A stretch of DNA of 64,000 nucleotides. It comes from Bimastos eiseni (taxonomy: Eukaryota; Annelida; Clitellata; Crassiclitellata; Lumbricidae). How positions within the stretch are numbered: the stretch's first letter is position 1; the number at the start of each line of letters is the position of its first letter. The stretch lies in NCBI GenBank assembly GCA_959347315.1, contig OY365810.1, forward strand, positions 28,820,924 through 28,884,923. Direction: 5' to 3'. Positions 1 to 12,241 of the stretch are shown piece after piece. Position numbers and translations under genes: made by a program. The notes beneath the pieces were generated by a model. That model did no database searches and was not told the origin of the DNA. It saw only the letters and a program-made list of their open reading frames with translations.

Positions 1-508
1 AGTGTAAATCAATCTAAGGAACTACACATTCAAGTGTAGTTATTTCTTTAAGGAAAGAATTTGAGAAATGTGTAAATGTTTACCAAAAATTCTTTATGAG
101 TGTGTTATAATTAGCCCAAAACTTTCTGATACAGTTCCCAATAGCTGTATTTTAACTGCAATTTTCCAGTGTTTCAGGATATTTCTGTAGGACTTTTGAA
201 ACCACTCAGACTCTGATATAATATGGCGTCAACGGAAGTCCTCAAGCGTAATGACTACAGATCAGCTGAAAATGTATCTGGGTTCCGTGAGTAAACAGTA
301 TGAACTTGTGGTGGTAGATTGTTCTGGGGAGACAGACTATTGCCTTACGTAAGAGCCTGAAGCAGCATGGAAAGTCATAAAATTTACAGCAGTGATATTT
401 CTGGATGTAATAACAATGTGCAATGCAAAGTATTGTATTTATTTTATTTAGTTGAATTGATGTGAACGTCTTGTGTGACATTTCTGAGGTTTTGATGTTT
501 TATTTTAG
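1..508. other. Upstream or intronic sequence before the first visible pseudokinase exon
   Basis: AT-rich sequence with no exon I can support. It ends at a pyrimidine-rich acceptor (TATTTTAG) at 501-508. The exons coding for the extracellular and transmembrane parts of the kinase gene should lie here or left of the window, but no hydrophobic exon with fitting splice sites was found. Confidence 0.4.
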
Positions 509-3500
509 TTCTGTGCAAATTCAGAAGGAAGTTTCATCCGTTGTCACGTTTTATCGCAAAGACCAACCATCCACCAAATGGCAGTGAAGATTCTAAAAAG
601 TCACAGGCTGATGAAGATTTTAAAAAATATTATGCTCTGAAGTAGGTGGTTGCATAGTTATCGATGAGTAAGGTAAATGGCATGCTTGCATAAACAGTAT
701 TGTATAAACTGTTATATTGTATAAACTATTTTGTGACTGGCAACTTCATTTCTTCATACAATTCATTGACTATTTATTCATGTACAATAGTTTCTGGCTA
801 ATTACTCATTTAATGCTTTCGAACAAATGTAAGTTTATCTTTCATTTTTAAGCGTAGTGTTCAATAATTAAATTCAATATATGTGTTTCTTGTCAAAGAA
901 TTTGTTAAATAAATTTGCATCTTGTTTTTAAATAAGTTGTTTTGCTCATGATTGTGATTAGCATCGTGCCAGCATTGGAGGAAGCATCCTGCGCGATGCC
1001 AAGCTTTTGCAGAGGTCGAGTAACATTTACGAAATTTATCTGTGAGAGGAAGAATGGAGACCTATTTGAGGGACTTGCAAAAGACGTTGATGGTGAGGGT
1101 CAGACGTCTGTTATCCTTAGGGTGAGTTCTCTACTTTCCAGATTTGCTAAAAGATTACTAAACGAAATTAAGAAATTACCTCATAACCCAAGTCACTAAA
1201 TAGAAATAATATTGCGTTTAGCATATGCTTCCATAGAGAACATGTGACATTCAGAATTATTGGTGGGACTGTGTGTTATGTTAGTTTAAATGGATTGAGT
1301 AACTCTGGCAGTGTTATTCCTCGTGTATTCCTTGGATCTTAGGTTGTCTCAGGTGTACCAAAAAGCACACTGTAACACATGATCTCCTTATATTGAGGTA
1401 ATTTTTTAAAGTTGAACTGAAACTGGGATTCATATCCTTGAACATGTTACATCAAAATCTTTGTTGTAATGAAGCATATCATAAGGAGTTGCCAGTGTAA
1501 TAATAATATTAATAGAGATTGTTTTTCTCTCAGTTTTGCAACTGTTTGAGATACAATTTAGTTTGTTACAAACAGAAATTAATATTTTGTACCCAGTGTC
1601 ACACAGATTTTTATTGGGCCACTTTACTTCAATACCCTTTGTATAACTGAAACATGTGCGTACACTGTATGGTTGTAAACTGCAGTATGTAATGTTTCGT
1701 TTTTAACAATACTTGAAAAATGAAATGTTAATATCGTATTCTATGTTCCTGTTCTGATTATGTTACTATTGCAGACCATAAATGGTGGAGAATTGAGCAA
1801 TTTAGACATGGAGGAACGAATGAAAGAGATTGCTTTCGTGAATCGCATGAAGCACAAAAATATCATCAGTATGCTAGGAGTCTGTCTTGTTGGAGAGCCA
1901 TTGTTGCTCATCTTTGAATCACCAGATGTTGGTGACTTTTTGACTTTTCTCCGCAGTTATCAAAATACTGCCCAGGTTAGAATCAGCATCACATTGAATT
2001 AGCTCTCTACTATCAGCATGCTGCACTAAGTTGTAATCATCATCACCATCATCAATTTAGTTCATCATTGTTATCAATATTGTCATAATAATCACAGGCA
2101 TTATTGTCATCTTCATTGTTATCAACCTGATTCATTGCCATCGTTATAAAATAATTCAATATCTTTTATAATTTAGCAGAGCAGCCATTTTTCATTTATA
2201 GTGTCAAATTGGATAGAAGTCCTGTCACTGTTCAGTTCTATGGTACTAAGTTTTCAAATCTCTGTCAGTGATCTAAGCAGTATGTGTCATAAAGATTGAA
2301 GCTGTATTTTACTCTAAAAACACTCACTGTTCTGTGATTTCAAAATCTGGACTGTAGCTGTATTTTCCATATAGCACTGCCAAACTGTTCTGTTTCCTTT
2401 CAGACAATCAGTGTTCTGAAACTGTTGAATTTTTGTCTGGATGTTGTCCATGGATGTCAGGTCTTTGAAGAAAGACGTTTAGTTCACAGGTTGTGTTATG
2501 GTTCCATTTTCAAATCCTTTTTTCTTACAACTAATTAAAGCTTTTAATCAGAAGTGCCAATAAGAAAACATTTGCTTGCAAAGGTCATAGTAGCTGTTAT
2601 ATACAGTATGTAAGTACATGAGGGACTCTTCATAATGCTCTTTGCTATACTGTGAGTTCTGATGAAACACTGAAAACTTGTCTCCCACGCTTAACTTATG
2701 TATGGAAAATAAATTGGTAGGCTATATCATGAATTTCTATGAAGGCAGTTCTTGAAATGGTTATTAAAGACTAGAGCTGCACCAATACATCGGCAGCACT
2801 CGTAAACGGCGCCAATTATAGATATATCGGCGGTATTGGATATCGGCAAGATAATCGGCGCCGATATTAAAATTATTTATTTTATAATATTTTTATAGTC
2901 TATAAAAGCAAAATGACGACAGCAACATCATTGGGTCTGTGAAGCATTTAATAGGCACAAAAGCTAAGTCTTTGTTGTGGAGTGCGGGCACTGAAACACA
3001 GGGTCCCATTATCCCTTATCTCTGTTTATGACACCCCATTAATACCCCACCCACAACCGAACACGGAAGACACACGGCAATGATTATTTGGGGGTGCAAG
3101 GGAGGCGAAGGAATAATGGTCACAGCTATAATAAGTAGAAAGAGCCCCGACCGCTGCCAAACACAAGTCAGAGCAATGACCTCTCCCAGTCTCAGGGGGC
3201 TGGTCCTACAGCTGTTATGGCTCCACACACCACCTATACCCGACTCTCTAATGCAGCGTTGTGCAGTGGGTGCACCACGAACACACAGCACCAGGAACAC
3301 GCTGCACAACGTACACACACTAACCGAAAGTTGGCCAAGAACACTGAGCTCTAAATACAATCTAGGTTAGAATGGTAACCATTTTAAGTAAGTAAGCAGT
3401 GAGCACACGTAATTTCTGCAGTGAGACAAAGTCAAAATTCAACTCGAGGGCTTCGAGTCCAAGTCCGAGTCATGTCATTCCGAGTCCGAGTCCAAGACCT

Positions 3501-6500
3501 CCGAAAAACAGTCTCGAGTCAGACTCGAGTCCGGCAAAGGACTCGAGTACTACATCACTGGAGAATGGCATCATTTGCATATTTGATGGAAGAAGGCCTC
3601 CAGTTACATAGATATGCCTATCTCTTTTCTCTACTCTGTCATGCAAGGTCAACAGTGGGCAGTGTGCCTAAACTTTATGGCCTGCCTAGGATTAGTCCCC
3701 AACTACATGTATATGTCTCCTTTGGAGCAAGTGTTTTACTTGTATCACAACAATAGGCAGTAGCAGTAGGTCTATCTTTTGGAACACCACATCTTGAAAA
3801 CACAATGAAATAATCGGCCAAATAATCGGCTAAATAATCGTATCGGCAAATGAATAATCAGCAATAATCGATATCGGCATAATCGGAAAACAGGGATATT
3901 GGTACAGGTATATTAAGGACAGCATCCCAAGTTTTGGGTATATAGCAGCACTAACTAACTTTCTGAACAGTAGTTCTTGTATTGACATTATACTGTGATG
4001 TAAAACTTGTAAATTTTTCGTTATACAATGCAGAGCTGTTACATAAAGGTAACTTATTCATCAGCGGTTAACCAATCAGAACCTTCAAGGGTTTCGTTGG
4101 ATCAATATTGCAACTGTATCACTGTAATCACTGTAATTTTAGTTACTTTTTCAGGAACTTACGAGCAAAGCACTGCTTTGTGTTTTGTCGGTCTTCGTCG
4201 TATCTCATCAAGATTGGTGGATTCAGCCTATTAAAAGACATCTGTGAAAGCGAGACTTGCCTTGAGTTGCCTAGCAGTGAAGTGTTGCCATCAAGATGGA
4301 TGGCTCCAGAAGCCATGACAGATAATTTTTTCACAAGCATGTCTGATGTATGGTAAGCAAATACTATAGTTGCAAAAGGGTGTAACCATAACCGCATGTT
4401 TTTATTGTTCCCAGTACACAAACAGAAAGCATTGCACAATTGTTTTGAAGAAAGAAAATGGAATCAATAGGGAAGGAAGAACTCCAAAGGAACTAATAGT
4501 CCTGCTAGCAGGGCCACCTTTACAATAAAATGCTAAAGAGAAGGGCTAATCCTTAACTATGAAGTAGACATGAGAGACATATAATCAAGTTATGGTAATC
4601 TTGCAATTAGCAAATGGAGGCAGGTTATGGACACGTGTTATGCACGAGTCAGGGACATTACCATGTTTTAAGTCACCAGAAGTATTTGTACTTAATGACG
4701 TGTAGGTGAACAATCACGAACATGCTTTCAGAGGGTTATTTTTTTAACATGCATGATCTGTTTCAGATTTTAAATGTTCCCAGAGAAAAGTAAAAGATAT
4801 GCGACAAAAAAACAGTGTGTGTTCTCTGTAGCATTAACTATTTCTGCTGTTTGGTGATACATATGTATTTCAAATAAGACCTCTGTCAGCATCATTGATA
4901 TGCATGATGTTATCAGGCAACCTATCTTGGCTACCTCTGGACGTCCTCTTCGGTCTTTCGACCGTCATGGCCTTCTAGTAGGCTACCTTAGTCTAGAACT
5001 GCCACAGCTCAGCATAGTGCCTATACCTCTGTTGGCCCTTTGTTAAGGAACAACATTCCTGCTGCGACGCGTGCTGAGATCTTAACTCATAGCACAACTG
5101 TTTCTGTTCGTTGTCTTAAGACTTTTCTTTTCTCAACGAGTTCTTCACATTGGGAGCGCCTCTGATTAGGTTGTACTGGGAGAGGTGCTTTATAAATCTG
5201 TAAATAGAATAAAATAGTATGAAGGTTATGATGAATGTAAATATTTATTATGAAAACTAAGTTTTTAGGTACCATAACACGGACAGAGATTCGATTTTTA
5301 ACTGACACATGAAGTTAAATGTACAGTGGACTAATTATCTCAGACTAAACAGTACATGGTAATTGCTAGGCATACCTGTGTGCCTTCTTCTGTATGCATG
5401 GATAACAGCAACTTCTATGACCTTGGCAGGTACAGCTTGTGGATATGTGTATGAGTTCGTTAGTTAGGTTCATCTATTACCAGCCTTACAGTCCAGCTTT
5501 ACCTGGGATTGAATTTGAACTCAGTAGGTGTGCAGCTTCACCTCTGAAATTGTTTCCTTGTAGATCAGCAAGATTGTGAGTGTTCCATTTGACGTGAGCT
5601 CCGAGTTAGGCCACAGTTTTATAACTAACATTCCTGATTTGCATATTAAAATTAGCACAGTCTTCAGTTGATGCAAATGGCAGTTGTTATTACCGCCATG
5701 TTATTATCGAATGTTGGAGAATTGTGCAATTCGAAGTTAAAAATGTCTAAATATTGGAATATAATGTAAATTGTGTACTGAAAATGTCATATTGACCTAG
5801 ACAGTCACATATGAACGTTTTACAACTATTTTCCTATCACCAGAGCATTAAATTCGTGAGCCTTTCTTGTGACCAAAAGAAATATTTTCTGTTAAATAGT
5901 TAAGATTTCAAATATGCACGTGGTGGGCAATTTTGTTTCGGTATGTTAGACACTGTGTAAAGAATGTACAAGAATGTGATTGCTAATAACTAGTGCAATT
6001 ATTACATCACATCATTGCAATGTGGCTTGATAATAGATGGTGGTAGATTATATATAAATGTTCTGTAACACTGCTTAACATGCTTTGCGTTACAACTGTA
6101 GGGCATTTGGTGTTGTGATGTGGGAGATTTTCACTCTGGGACAAATACCATATTCAGATAAGACGAATGAAACCGAAATCTTACAATTTCTGGATAGTGG
6201 AGGCCGACTCAACAAACCAGTCTATTGCCCTGATAAGATGTAGGTATTAAAGTGGGGACACTAGAATATTCACTCATAACCGGATATATCTGGTGAAAAG
6301 ATTGCATAAGGTTACTTTACAATCGTATCAGTTGCCAAATGATGTACTCTTTCTGTTGCAAGGTAATTATTATAACTGAATTCATGCAGGGTTTCATTGA
6401 AGCAATTGTGTTGTGATGAGACCTTGAGGGAGTGCTACAAGCAATCAGCATCGTGTTGAATTTTGTATCATGAAAATGTAGGTGCCTTCAAGAAGCTTGT

Positions 6501-7217
6501 CAAGTAGCAGCAGAGGCCAATCTGAGATTAATATGTAACAAATCTTGTCTGCACATGCATCTGTCGACTGTAACGCTTTCTTTCTGTTTCAGTTTCTCAG
6601 TGATGCTCAGCTGTTGGCGAACCTCTCCATTCAGACGTCCTTCATTTCATTACCTAGCTGACCAGCTGGAGAAAATGCACAGGCACTTAAATGGTATGAT
6701 ACTTCTTCAGTCGGCAATTGCCTGCCTTTTATTGCCCTAAGCAACATCTGAATCTCTTCTGAACGCACACTGATCAACAGCTTCGTAAATAACTTACAGT
6801 CAGAAAGTCTTGTGGTATTACTCTGAAACACTTTAATTATTTAATAGGTTTAACACTCGCTTTTCGTTACAAAATTATGGGGTAACTTCATTTTGATGTT
6901 GCTTAATCAAACGTTATTTGTAGCAGCTTATCGGAGCTTCTAAGGTGCTTAAACTGGTATTTTTACTTCACTTTGCTTCATTGCAACTAACTGATTCTCG
7001 ATTGCTCATCCATCTGATTTGGAAGAGTTTACAATTAGTCCAGATGGTAGATTGAGAACTGACGTTTTGAATATTTTAATTTTGTCTCTGTCTCTAAATC
7101 TGTAACTTAATTTGCTCAGATGATCAAACTGATACTACTCATATCAGTGAGATGGTAAACTCTGGATCAACCGCCAACAACAGTTCTACAGAAGATATGA
7201 GCAAAGTTGAGCCTTGA
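509..7217 (+). CDS. Receptor-tyrosine-kinase-like pseudokinase, cytoplasmic part (8 exons, 5' incomplete)
   Basis: Eight exons join in frame: 509-641, 962-1121, 1775-1975, 2404-2489, 4155-4352, 6102-6239, 6593-6693 and 7120-7217 (TGA at 7215-7217). All introns are GT-AG and all phases match, giving about 370 residues. Exon 1 is a basic juxtamembrane segment (LCKFRRKFHPL). The rest is one tyrosine-kinase domain. The C-lobe scaffold is normal: RWMAPEAM, DVW, AFGVVMWEIFTLG, and CW with FRRPSF. The catalytic parts are not. The glycine loop keeps only its last glycine (ICERKNGDLFEG). The beta-3 VAVK lysine reads VILR. HRDLAARN reads HRNLRAKH, losing the catalytic Asp and the metal-binding Asn. DFG reads GGF. 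The alpha-C Glu is kept (MKEIAFVNRMKH). I therefore infer a signalling scaffold without phosphotransfer. The family within the RTKs (PTK7, ROR, RYK or a lineage-specific group) cannot be decided without the ectodomain. The intron between exons 4 and 5 carries a hAT-like element and the next one an L2-like tail. Confidence 0.88.
2772..3912. mobile_element. hAT-like non-autonomous element with ATCGGC-rich ends
   Basis: The ends are inverted: TAGAGCTGCACCAATA at 2772 and, on the other strand, TATACCTGTACCAATA from 3912 (13 of 16 match). Flanking 8-bp target duplications read TTAAAGAC (2764-2771) and TTAAGGAC (3913-3920). Both subterminal regions are full of ATCGGC/GCCGAT repeats, as in known hAT-type MITEs. 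The interior has no recognisable transposase; around 3440-3550 it holds a run of imperfect ACTCGAGTC/CGAGTCC repeats. It lies in an intron of the pseudokinase gene. Confidence 0.8.
4920..5215 (+). mobile_element. 3' end of an L2/CR1-like non-LTR retrotransposon
   Basis: The plus strand at about 5045-5165 encodes NNIPAATRAEI followed by LKTFLFSTSSSHWERL, the typical last residues of L2/CR1 reverse transcriptase ORFs (LWNSLP...LKTHLF). A short 3' tail follows (GGTGCTTTATAAATCTGTAA). The copy is 5'-truncated and broken, and sits in a pseudokinase intron. Confidence 0.65.
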
Positions 7218-8470
7218 ACTTAAAGAATATCACTTAACAAGCTGATAATCAGAACTGCCTGAGTCAAGGCTGGATAGTGACTTAGTTACTGTTGTCGATT
7301 GGCGTGTTGCCGTAAGTGCCTGAACCACAAAAGCATCATTAGAAGAGAAACACAGAAGTAGGTTTATCATAGAACTGTCTCAAAACATTTTCGCTGGAAG
7401 AAATACTCATGAGGCCCGGGTCATCAAATGTGTTATATTTTGGTTGAGAGAATATTTCTGGTGCTAGTCTATGGTGAGGCCAACACAAGGCAGCAAAACA
7501 CTTATTCAGATTCAGGACATCATATCGTGAGTTGCTTAATCTCTCTGTAAGTGGAGTATTCAGCTCAAAGTGGTTGGTCTGAACTTGGAGTAGGTCATCA
7601 GACATCAGTGACAGTCAGGTTAATATAATTCCCATAGTTTATTGGATGATAATATCCAGTATGTTGTATAAATTTCTGTTTCCTCGTTATTGCTGACTAA
7701 TTCATCAATCTTAGTTACTGCTTATAATGACAATTATTGATATTGGTCGGTCCATCATTTTAGAATGGTCTTTCAACTGTTGCATTCAGGACTGCAACCT
7801 GCTGCCTAAGAGTTGTCCATTTCTTTGGTATGCTGTACTGGGAGTTACAATGGTAGTTTTTATAAGAGGTCCTATATAATTTATATTTTTTTATTTGAGC
7901 ATTGTTTAAGAGACATTTGATCCCAGATTGAAATGATGCAGTAAACGTTCCATACTATAATTATAAGGCAGCTGTCTAATCAGTTTAAAGATGTACCCAT
8001 CACAATTATGCACATAATGTTGATTCAAATTTGCAGAAATCTCAAGTCCACGAAATTGGAGTTTCATATGTTCAAATACCTCATGATTGTATGATAACCT
8101 ATTGAGATTATACCTACTTACTAATAATCTGAGATGTAGGTAAATGACATGTAATGTTTTAGTACAGGATGATATAGTTTCATTAACTGACGATTTTCAC
8201 ATATTACATACATAAATAGTATCTCTAGTATAGTATCTCTGCAAATATCAAATTAAAATAACAAAAATGAATGTAGTAATTATATTTATGTGAATAATTC
8301 ATATTTAATACAGAAAAATTATCTTATAAGCCATTGTTGTATTGCTTGCTTTTCATGGTTTTGGTGTTCTTGACACATTAGCGTTTTTTTGCACTAAGCT
8401 ACTGCAGTGTACTGACAGTTTCAGATTGCCTTGCTTTATCCAGCACTCATTAGTGTTGTTGAAGTGCAGA
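7218..8470. other. Intergenic space between two convergent genes
   Basis: This stretch separates the stop of the pseudokinase gene (+) from the stop of the PLPP7-like gene (-). It should contain both 3' UTRs. It is AT-rich, and I see no further exon, RNA gene or clear repeat. Confidence 0.5.
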
Positions 8471-10603
8471 CTAACGATACAAGTGCAGCGCTGCTTGCGC
8501 TGATTTGATGTAGGGCTCACACTTATTGGTTGAAATCCAGAGGAATGTGGTTAAGAGTTTATAGACGATTATACCCGTCACCCATCCGCCCAAGACGTCA
8601 AGGATGTATGCTCTTCCAAGCATGACCTTCGAAAGGCTGATCACGATTAGTATTGCCTTCATCAGCAGCATCAATTCAGCGTTTCCCGTGTAGCCAGAGG
8701 TTACGATACAGTAGGCCAACATGTTGAACATCGCGTGGTTACTTGGAAAGGAATACTGGTCGTCTCCCACTCCAGGGCGTTCTCCAGGTATTGGAGGTCG
8801 TTTACGCTTGATGGCCAGTTTCAGATAGTGACACAAGCAATTTCCGATACTATAACCTGCATTGTAGACAAGACACAAAAAACATGAGCATCCTGTTCAT
8901 TGCGGTTTTGTGTAAGACTGAGTAGAGAGGTTAACCCTACAGCTGTTGTAAAAATTTCAGACGTAGGCCTAGTGATAAAACAATCAGGCACAAAATGTAA
9001 TACTGATGTATATAGGAGGCATGCACTCGTTAGATCTCCATGAAATCGCCAATGACCTCGTCCACACTTGTGCAGGCTAAAATTTTGCGGGACCCTAAAA
9101 TTAATGAAGTTTCAATTAGCAATATCCATAATTAAAGCCTATCGTTGATGAAAACATGATGTGAAGACTATGCTATGACCTTTTCTGGGTTTTCCCTTCA
9201 AGGCATCGACATATTTAGCACGTTGAAGGTGAAAGTGCAATATTGGAGTGCGTTTCTAATATCTATAGGCGTAGGCCTATGGTATCTTTTGACATAATCC
9301 CAATTCGGCGGGGGTGCGGAAGGTGCCATATTTTCTAATTACGACACTATTAGGTCTACCCTAAAATGCTGATTCCTGACTTCATATATATACGCACCCT
9401 GATTACTTCACTTTCGTCCTACATGGAAAGGAGTGTGTTGCTGGACCGTTGAATCGAAACAATGGCCACAAATAAAGTTGGCATTAATGCATGTTGTGAC
9501 AGATGTTTAAATCAGGAATGCAAAAAACCAAGATTTTTAAAAATGAATAGTTGTGTTTTTTGTTTTATTTGGGTTTTTGGTTTTTAGTTTTCTTTGTTAT
9601 AAAAAGCATCAATCACAGCATGAAAAAGAGCTCCAACTCGTTTCTACAATTAATTTAGCTTGATTTCGGACTGAATGACACACAATTAGTAATATAATAG
9701 TAATCACTTTATCACATTAGTAAATTGAATAAAAATATTTTTTAAATGCCAGTTTTTGTATCTTTTTGTTTTTTGTAAAAAACGAAAAAGCAGCAAGTTT
9801 GCAGTCCTCGTTTAAACTAAGCGAGCTTAGAGCTTCTGCGACCGAGAGTTCGGCATAAAAACGCACCGAAAGTTCTACGTATAGAATAGGCCTATAGATG
9901 TCTAAAAGCGACACTAATACAGTACAATACAACTCGGCATTTATAACGCGCTTTATCACAAGTCGCGCTCGGATGCGCGTACACGTCTCGACGACGCAAC
10001 TGTAGTTGTAGGCCTAATGCAGAGCAATTGTGTTTGAAGGACTTGCTCGAGGTCCCTACACAGTGACGTCCCGGATGAGGGTCAAACCCGCTCGCTCAGC
10101 GCACACTGAACGTTATGGGCTGACCGCTCTAACCGCTCGGCCACCATGCCTCTCCCGACACTAACCCTGACCCTCACGACGCGTTAAATGTTGTGCGGGT
10201 TCGGCCGTAGAAGTATAATTTTCGTTTATTTTGGGCCGAAGGTTCGGCCGCAGAAGGTTTATCCTTAAATTAATATCTGACGCAGAAATATTTGGGGAAT
10301 GGAAAATTAGCTAGTCAGCGGTAATTTTACCAGATATACTCTGAATGAAGTAGGCTTACTTTTTGACTTATAATATTTACCGAGAAGCATGTTCACTAGC
10401 CGTTCGTGCATCCCTGGCTCGCGAGTGGCGAGTATCCAGACGATGATCCACATGACACCGACGGCGCCTCGTGTTCCTCGGGAGAAAGCTCGCATTAGCT
10501 GCTTTCCTCGGCCGTTCACTATGTTCGGGTCTTTGCAAATTGCTAACATGTCTGACACCTTAGTGTCAGTCCTCACCAGGAAGCCGTGTTCTTCGTCCGC
10601 CAT
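8471..10603 (-). CDS. PLPP7-like PAP2-superfamily membrane protein, probably catalytically inactive
   Basis: Two exons on the minus strand: 10603-10381 (ATG at 10603, MADEEHGFLV) and 8856-8471 (stop TAG at 8473-8471). The GT-AG intron is phase 1, and the total is 202 residues. PAP2 motif 1 is intact (KLAIKRKRP). Motif 2 reads PSNH for PSGH. Motif 3, normally S-R-x5-H-x3-D, reads SKVMLGRAYILD, so the Arg is Lys and the nucleophilic His is Ala. Hydrophobic segments (AVGVMWIIVWILA, LMKAILIVISL, WVTGIIVYKLL) fit a small multi-pass protein. The C-terminus (FLWISTNKCEPYI) resembles vertebrate PLPP7/NET39, an inner-nuclear-membrane/ER protein described as catalytically inactive. The alternative is a diverged PLPP6 (polyisoprenoid diphosphate phosphatase), but loss of the motif-3 His argues against activity. 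The intron contains a tRNA-derived SINE. Confidence 0.88.
10050..10165 (-). mobile_element. tRNA-derived SINE head
   Basis: On the minus strand a tRNA-like unit carries an A box (TGGCCGAGCGGTTAGAGCGG, 10143-10124) and a degenerate B box (GGGTTTGACCCTC, about 10089-10077). The spacing, with an extra arm, resembles class II (Ser/Leu) tRNAs. Stem pairing looks incomplete, so this is more likely a SINE head or tRNA pseudogene than a working tRNA gene. It lies in the PLPP7-like intron. Confidence 0.6.
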
Positions 10604-11019
10604 GCTTTTTGTCAACTTGTAGACTTTCTTGTTATCAACTTTTGTTGGATGGTCGCTTTCTGTTAATTTAGGCTTTTATGCAATAAATATCATAGTTGTT
10701 ATCCAACCTATTAAGTTTTCGGAAAGCGTTTTCACGCCTACTCTTCGTTGGACGCGCTGCTTTACGGGTCTTACGACACAGAGCGTTGATTACGTCATAT
10801 CAAACATAGATGTAGCTGTTCGGCTTTTTCAACGCCATTACGTCATAACTTGCAGTTTTGGCCTACCTGCAGGTAGGCGTACAAATTGCAATTAAAATTA
10901 AGTTTCAAAACTGCTGTTATATAGGCCAAATGTAGAGTAATGTAAACCTTTGAAAATATTTCTGCGCTCACATCAGGGAGTCCAGCCTATAATATACCAG
11001 AGTTTTCCACGGGACAGTT

Positions 11020-11135
11020 GTCAAAGATCGATATGTGGTCTGGTCGGGTCACGAATATCTGGACATTTGGCGGGTCGGATCGGGTTTAGCCAAGATCGAT
11101 CCTGGCGGGTCGGATTGAATCGGCCGGGTCCTCAG
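11020..11135 (+). repeat. Dispersed GGGTCGGGT-rich repeat, copy 1
   Basis: It contains GGTCGGGTCACGAATATCTG, GGCGGGTCGGATCGGG and an AAGATCGATCCTGGCGGGTC segment. The same order of words recurs at 14780-14905, and a shorter version at 19018-19095, so these are dispersed copies of one element. Confidence 0.65.
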
Positions 11136-12026
11136 CCGGGAGCCCATGGGCCTAATAGGATCCTTGGATCCTTATTCTCACATGGAACCCACATGGAACC
11201 CACAGCCTATATTGCTCGCATGGGTCCCATTTAAATCATATCCATGGACATGCCGCCGGGAACTAGCTTTGAGTCTGACCACATAATTATTTATTGTCCG
11301 TACCCCAGCGAATGATCGTCAGGATTAACAGCTTGCTTATAATTATCAGAGGCAGCAATATAAATCGTAATCTCAATCTTCCGAAGCGCAACTTGAAAGT
11401 CAAGCGCAGGGCACAACTTGTTCACGAGCTCTAGCCTCTACGTAGAATCAGCAGGATTATCCAAGGGGTAGACGTAGACCAAGCCACCAGGCCCAGGGAA
11501 GGTTCGGGTCCGGTTGCCAGATTAGACCCTCAGTCTGCCAGTTTTCCAAGCCTGTCTCTCTTCATATCCTGTTTGGTCACGTTCTGGGTCAGAAGACTTA
11601 GAACAACGCCCTATATCAGAGACTATCCGAATTCAGGTAAGATATTGCTAATGTGTCTTTCCCCGAATTTGTATTTTATTCCCTCGCTACATCAAAGCAG
11701 ACCGGATCGCTGGCGGTTTTGAATTGGGCGAGGAAAGGCTAAGTATAAGCCAATATAGATGTGATTTATTGCGGTGATCACGTCGGGAACGGCGTCTACG
11801 GGTATACACTAAACGGGAGGTAAGTATATCCGCGAGGTAAACAGAGCCATCAACGGCGCCCACGAGCGGATGCACTAGACGCACGCATGTCCACGAACCT
11901 CCAAGCATCATATTCCAGCATCGATAGTTTCAAATTGGCAATACAGCATGGTTATAATTATAATAGTTCGATGGGTTGCTGTTCCTGTTGGTGATTCTAC
12001 GTTTGTCAAGGTTATCCAAGGGTCCG

Positions 12027-12027
<1 letters not shown>

Positions 12028-12085
<58 letters not shown>
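12028..12085 (+). repeat. (TTA)n microsatellite
   Basis: About 19 perfect TTA units, followed by an interrupted CATCATTATCA stretch to about 12120. On the minus strand it lies just downstream of the ODF3-like stop codon, probably in its 3' UTR. Confidence 0.95.
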
Positions 12086-12241
12086 CATAGTCATCATCAT
12101 TATCATCACCATCATTATCATGCATACTTTTACTTTGTAACCGTGCATGGGACTATATATAGGCTATATATATCCGCAGCAAATGGCTGCCTGGTGTATG
12201 TTTATCTGCTAGGCCCTAGCCTACATGGGAAACTACTACTA

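Larger units (their letters stand above)
10604..12241. other. Intergenic region between the PLPP7-like and ODF3-like genes
   Basis: This should contain the promoter of the PLPP7-like gene (right of 10603, minus strand) and the 3' UTR of the ODF3-like gene. It holds a GGGTCGGGT-rich dispersed repeat (about 11020-11135) and a TTA microsatellite. No further exon was recognised. Confidence 0.5.

Noticed and set aside
3016..3370. Overlapping frames of about 100 residues on both strands within the hAT-like element
   Set aside because: No transposase motif on either strand and both frames are bounded by element repeats; treated as non-coding.
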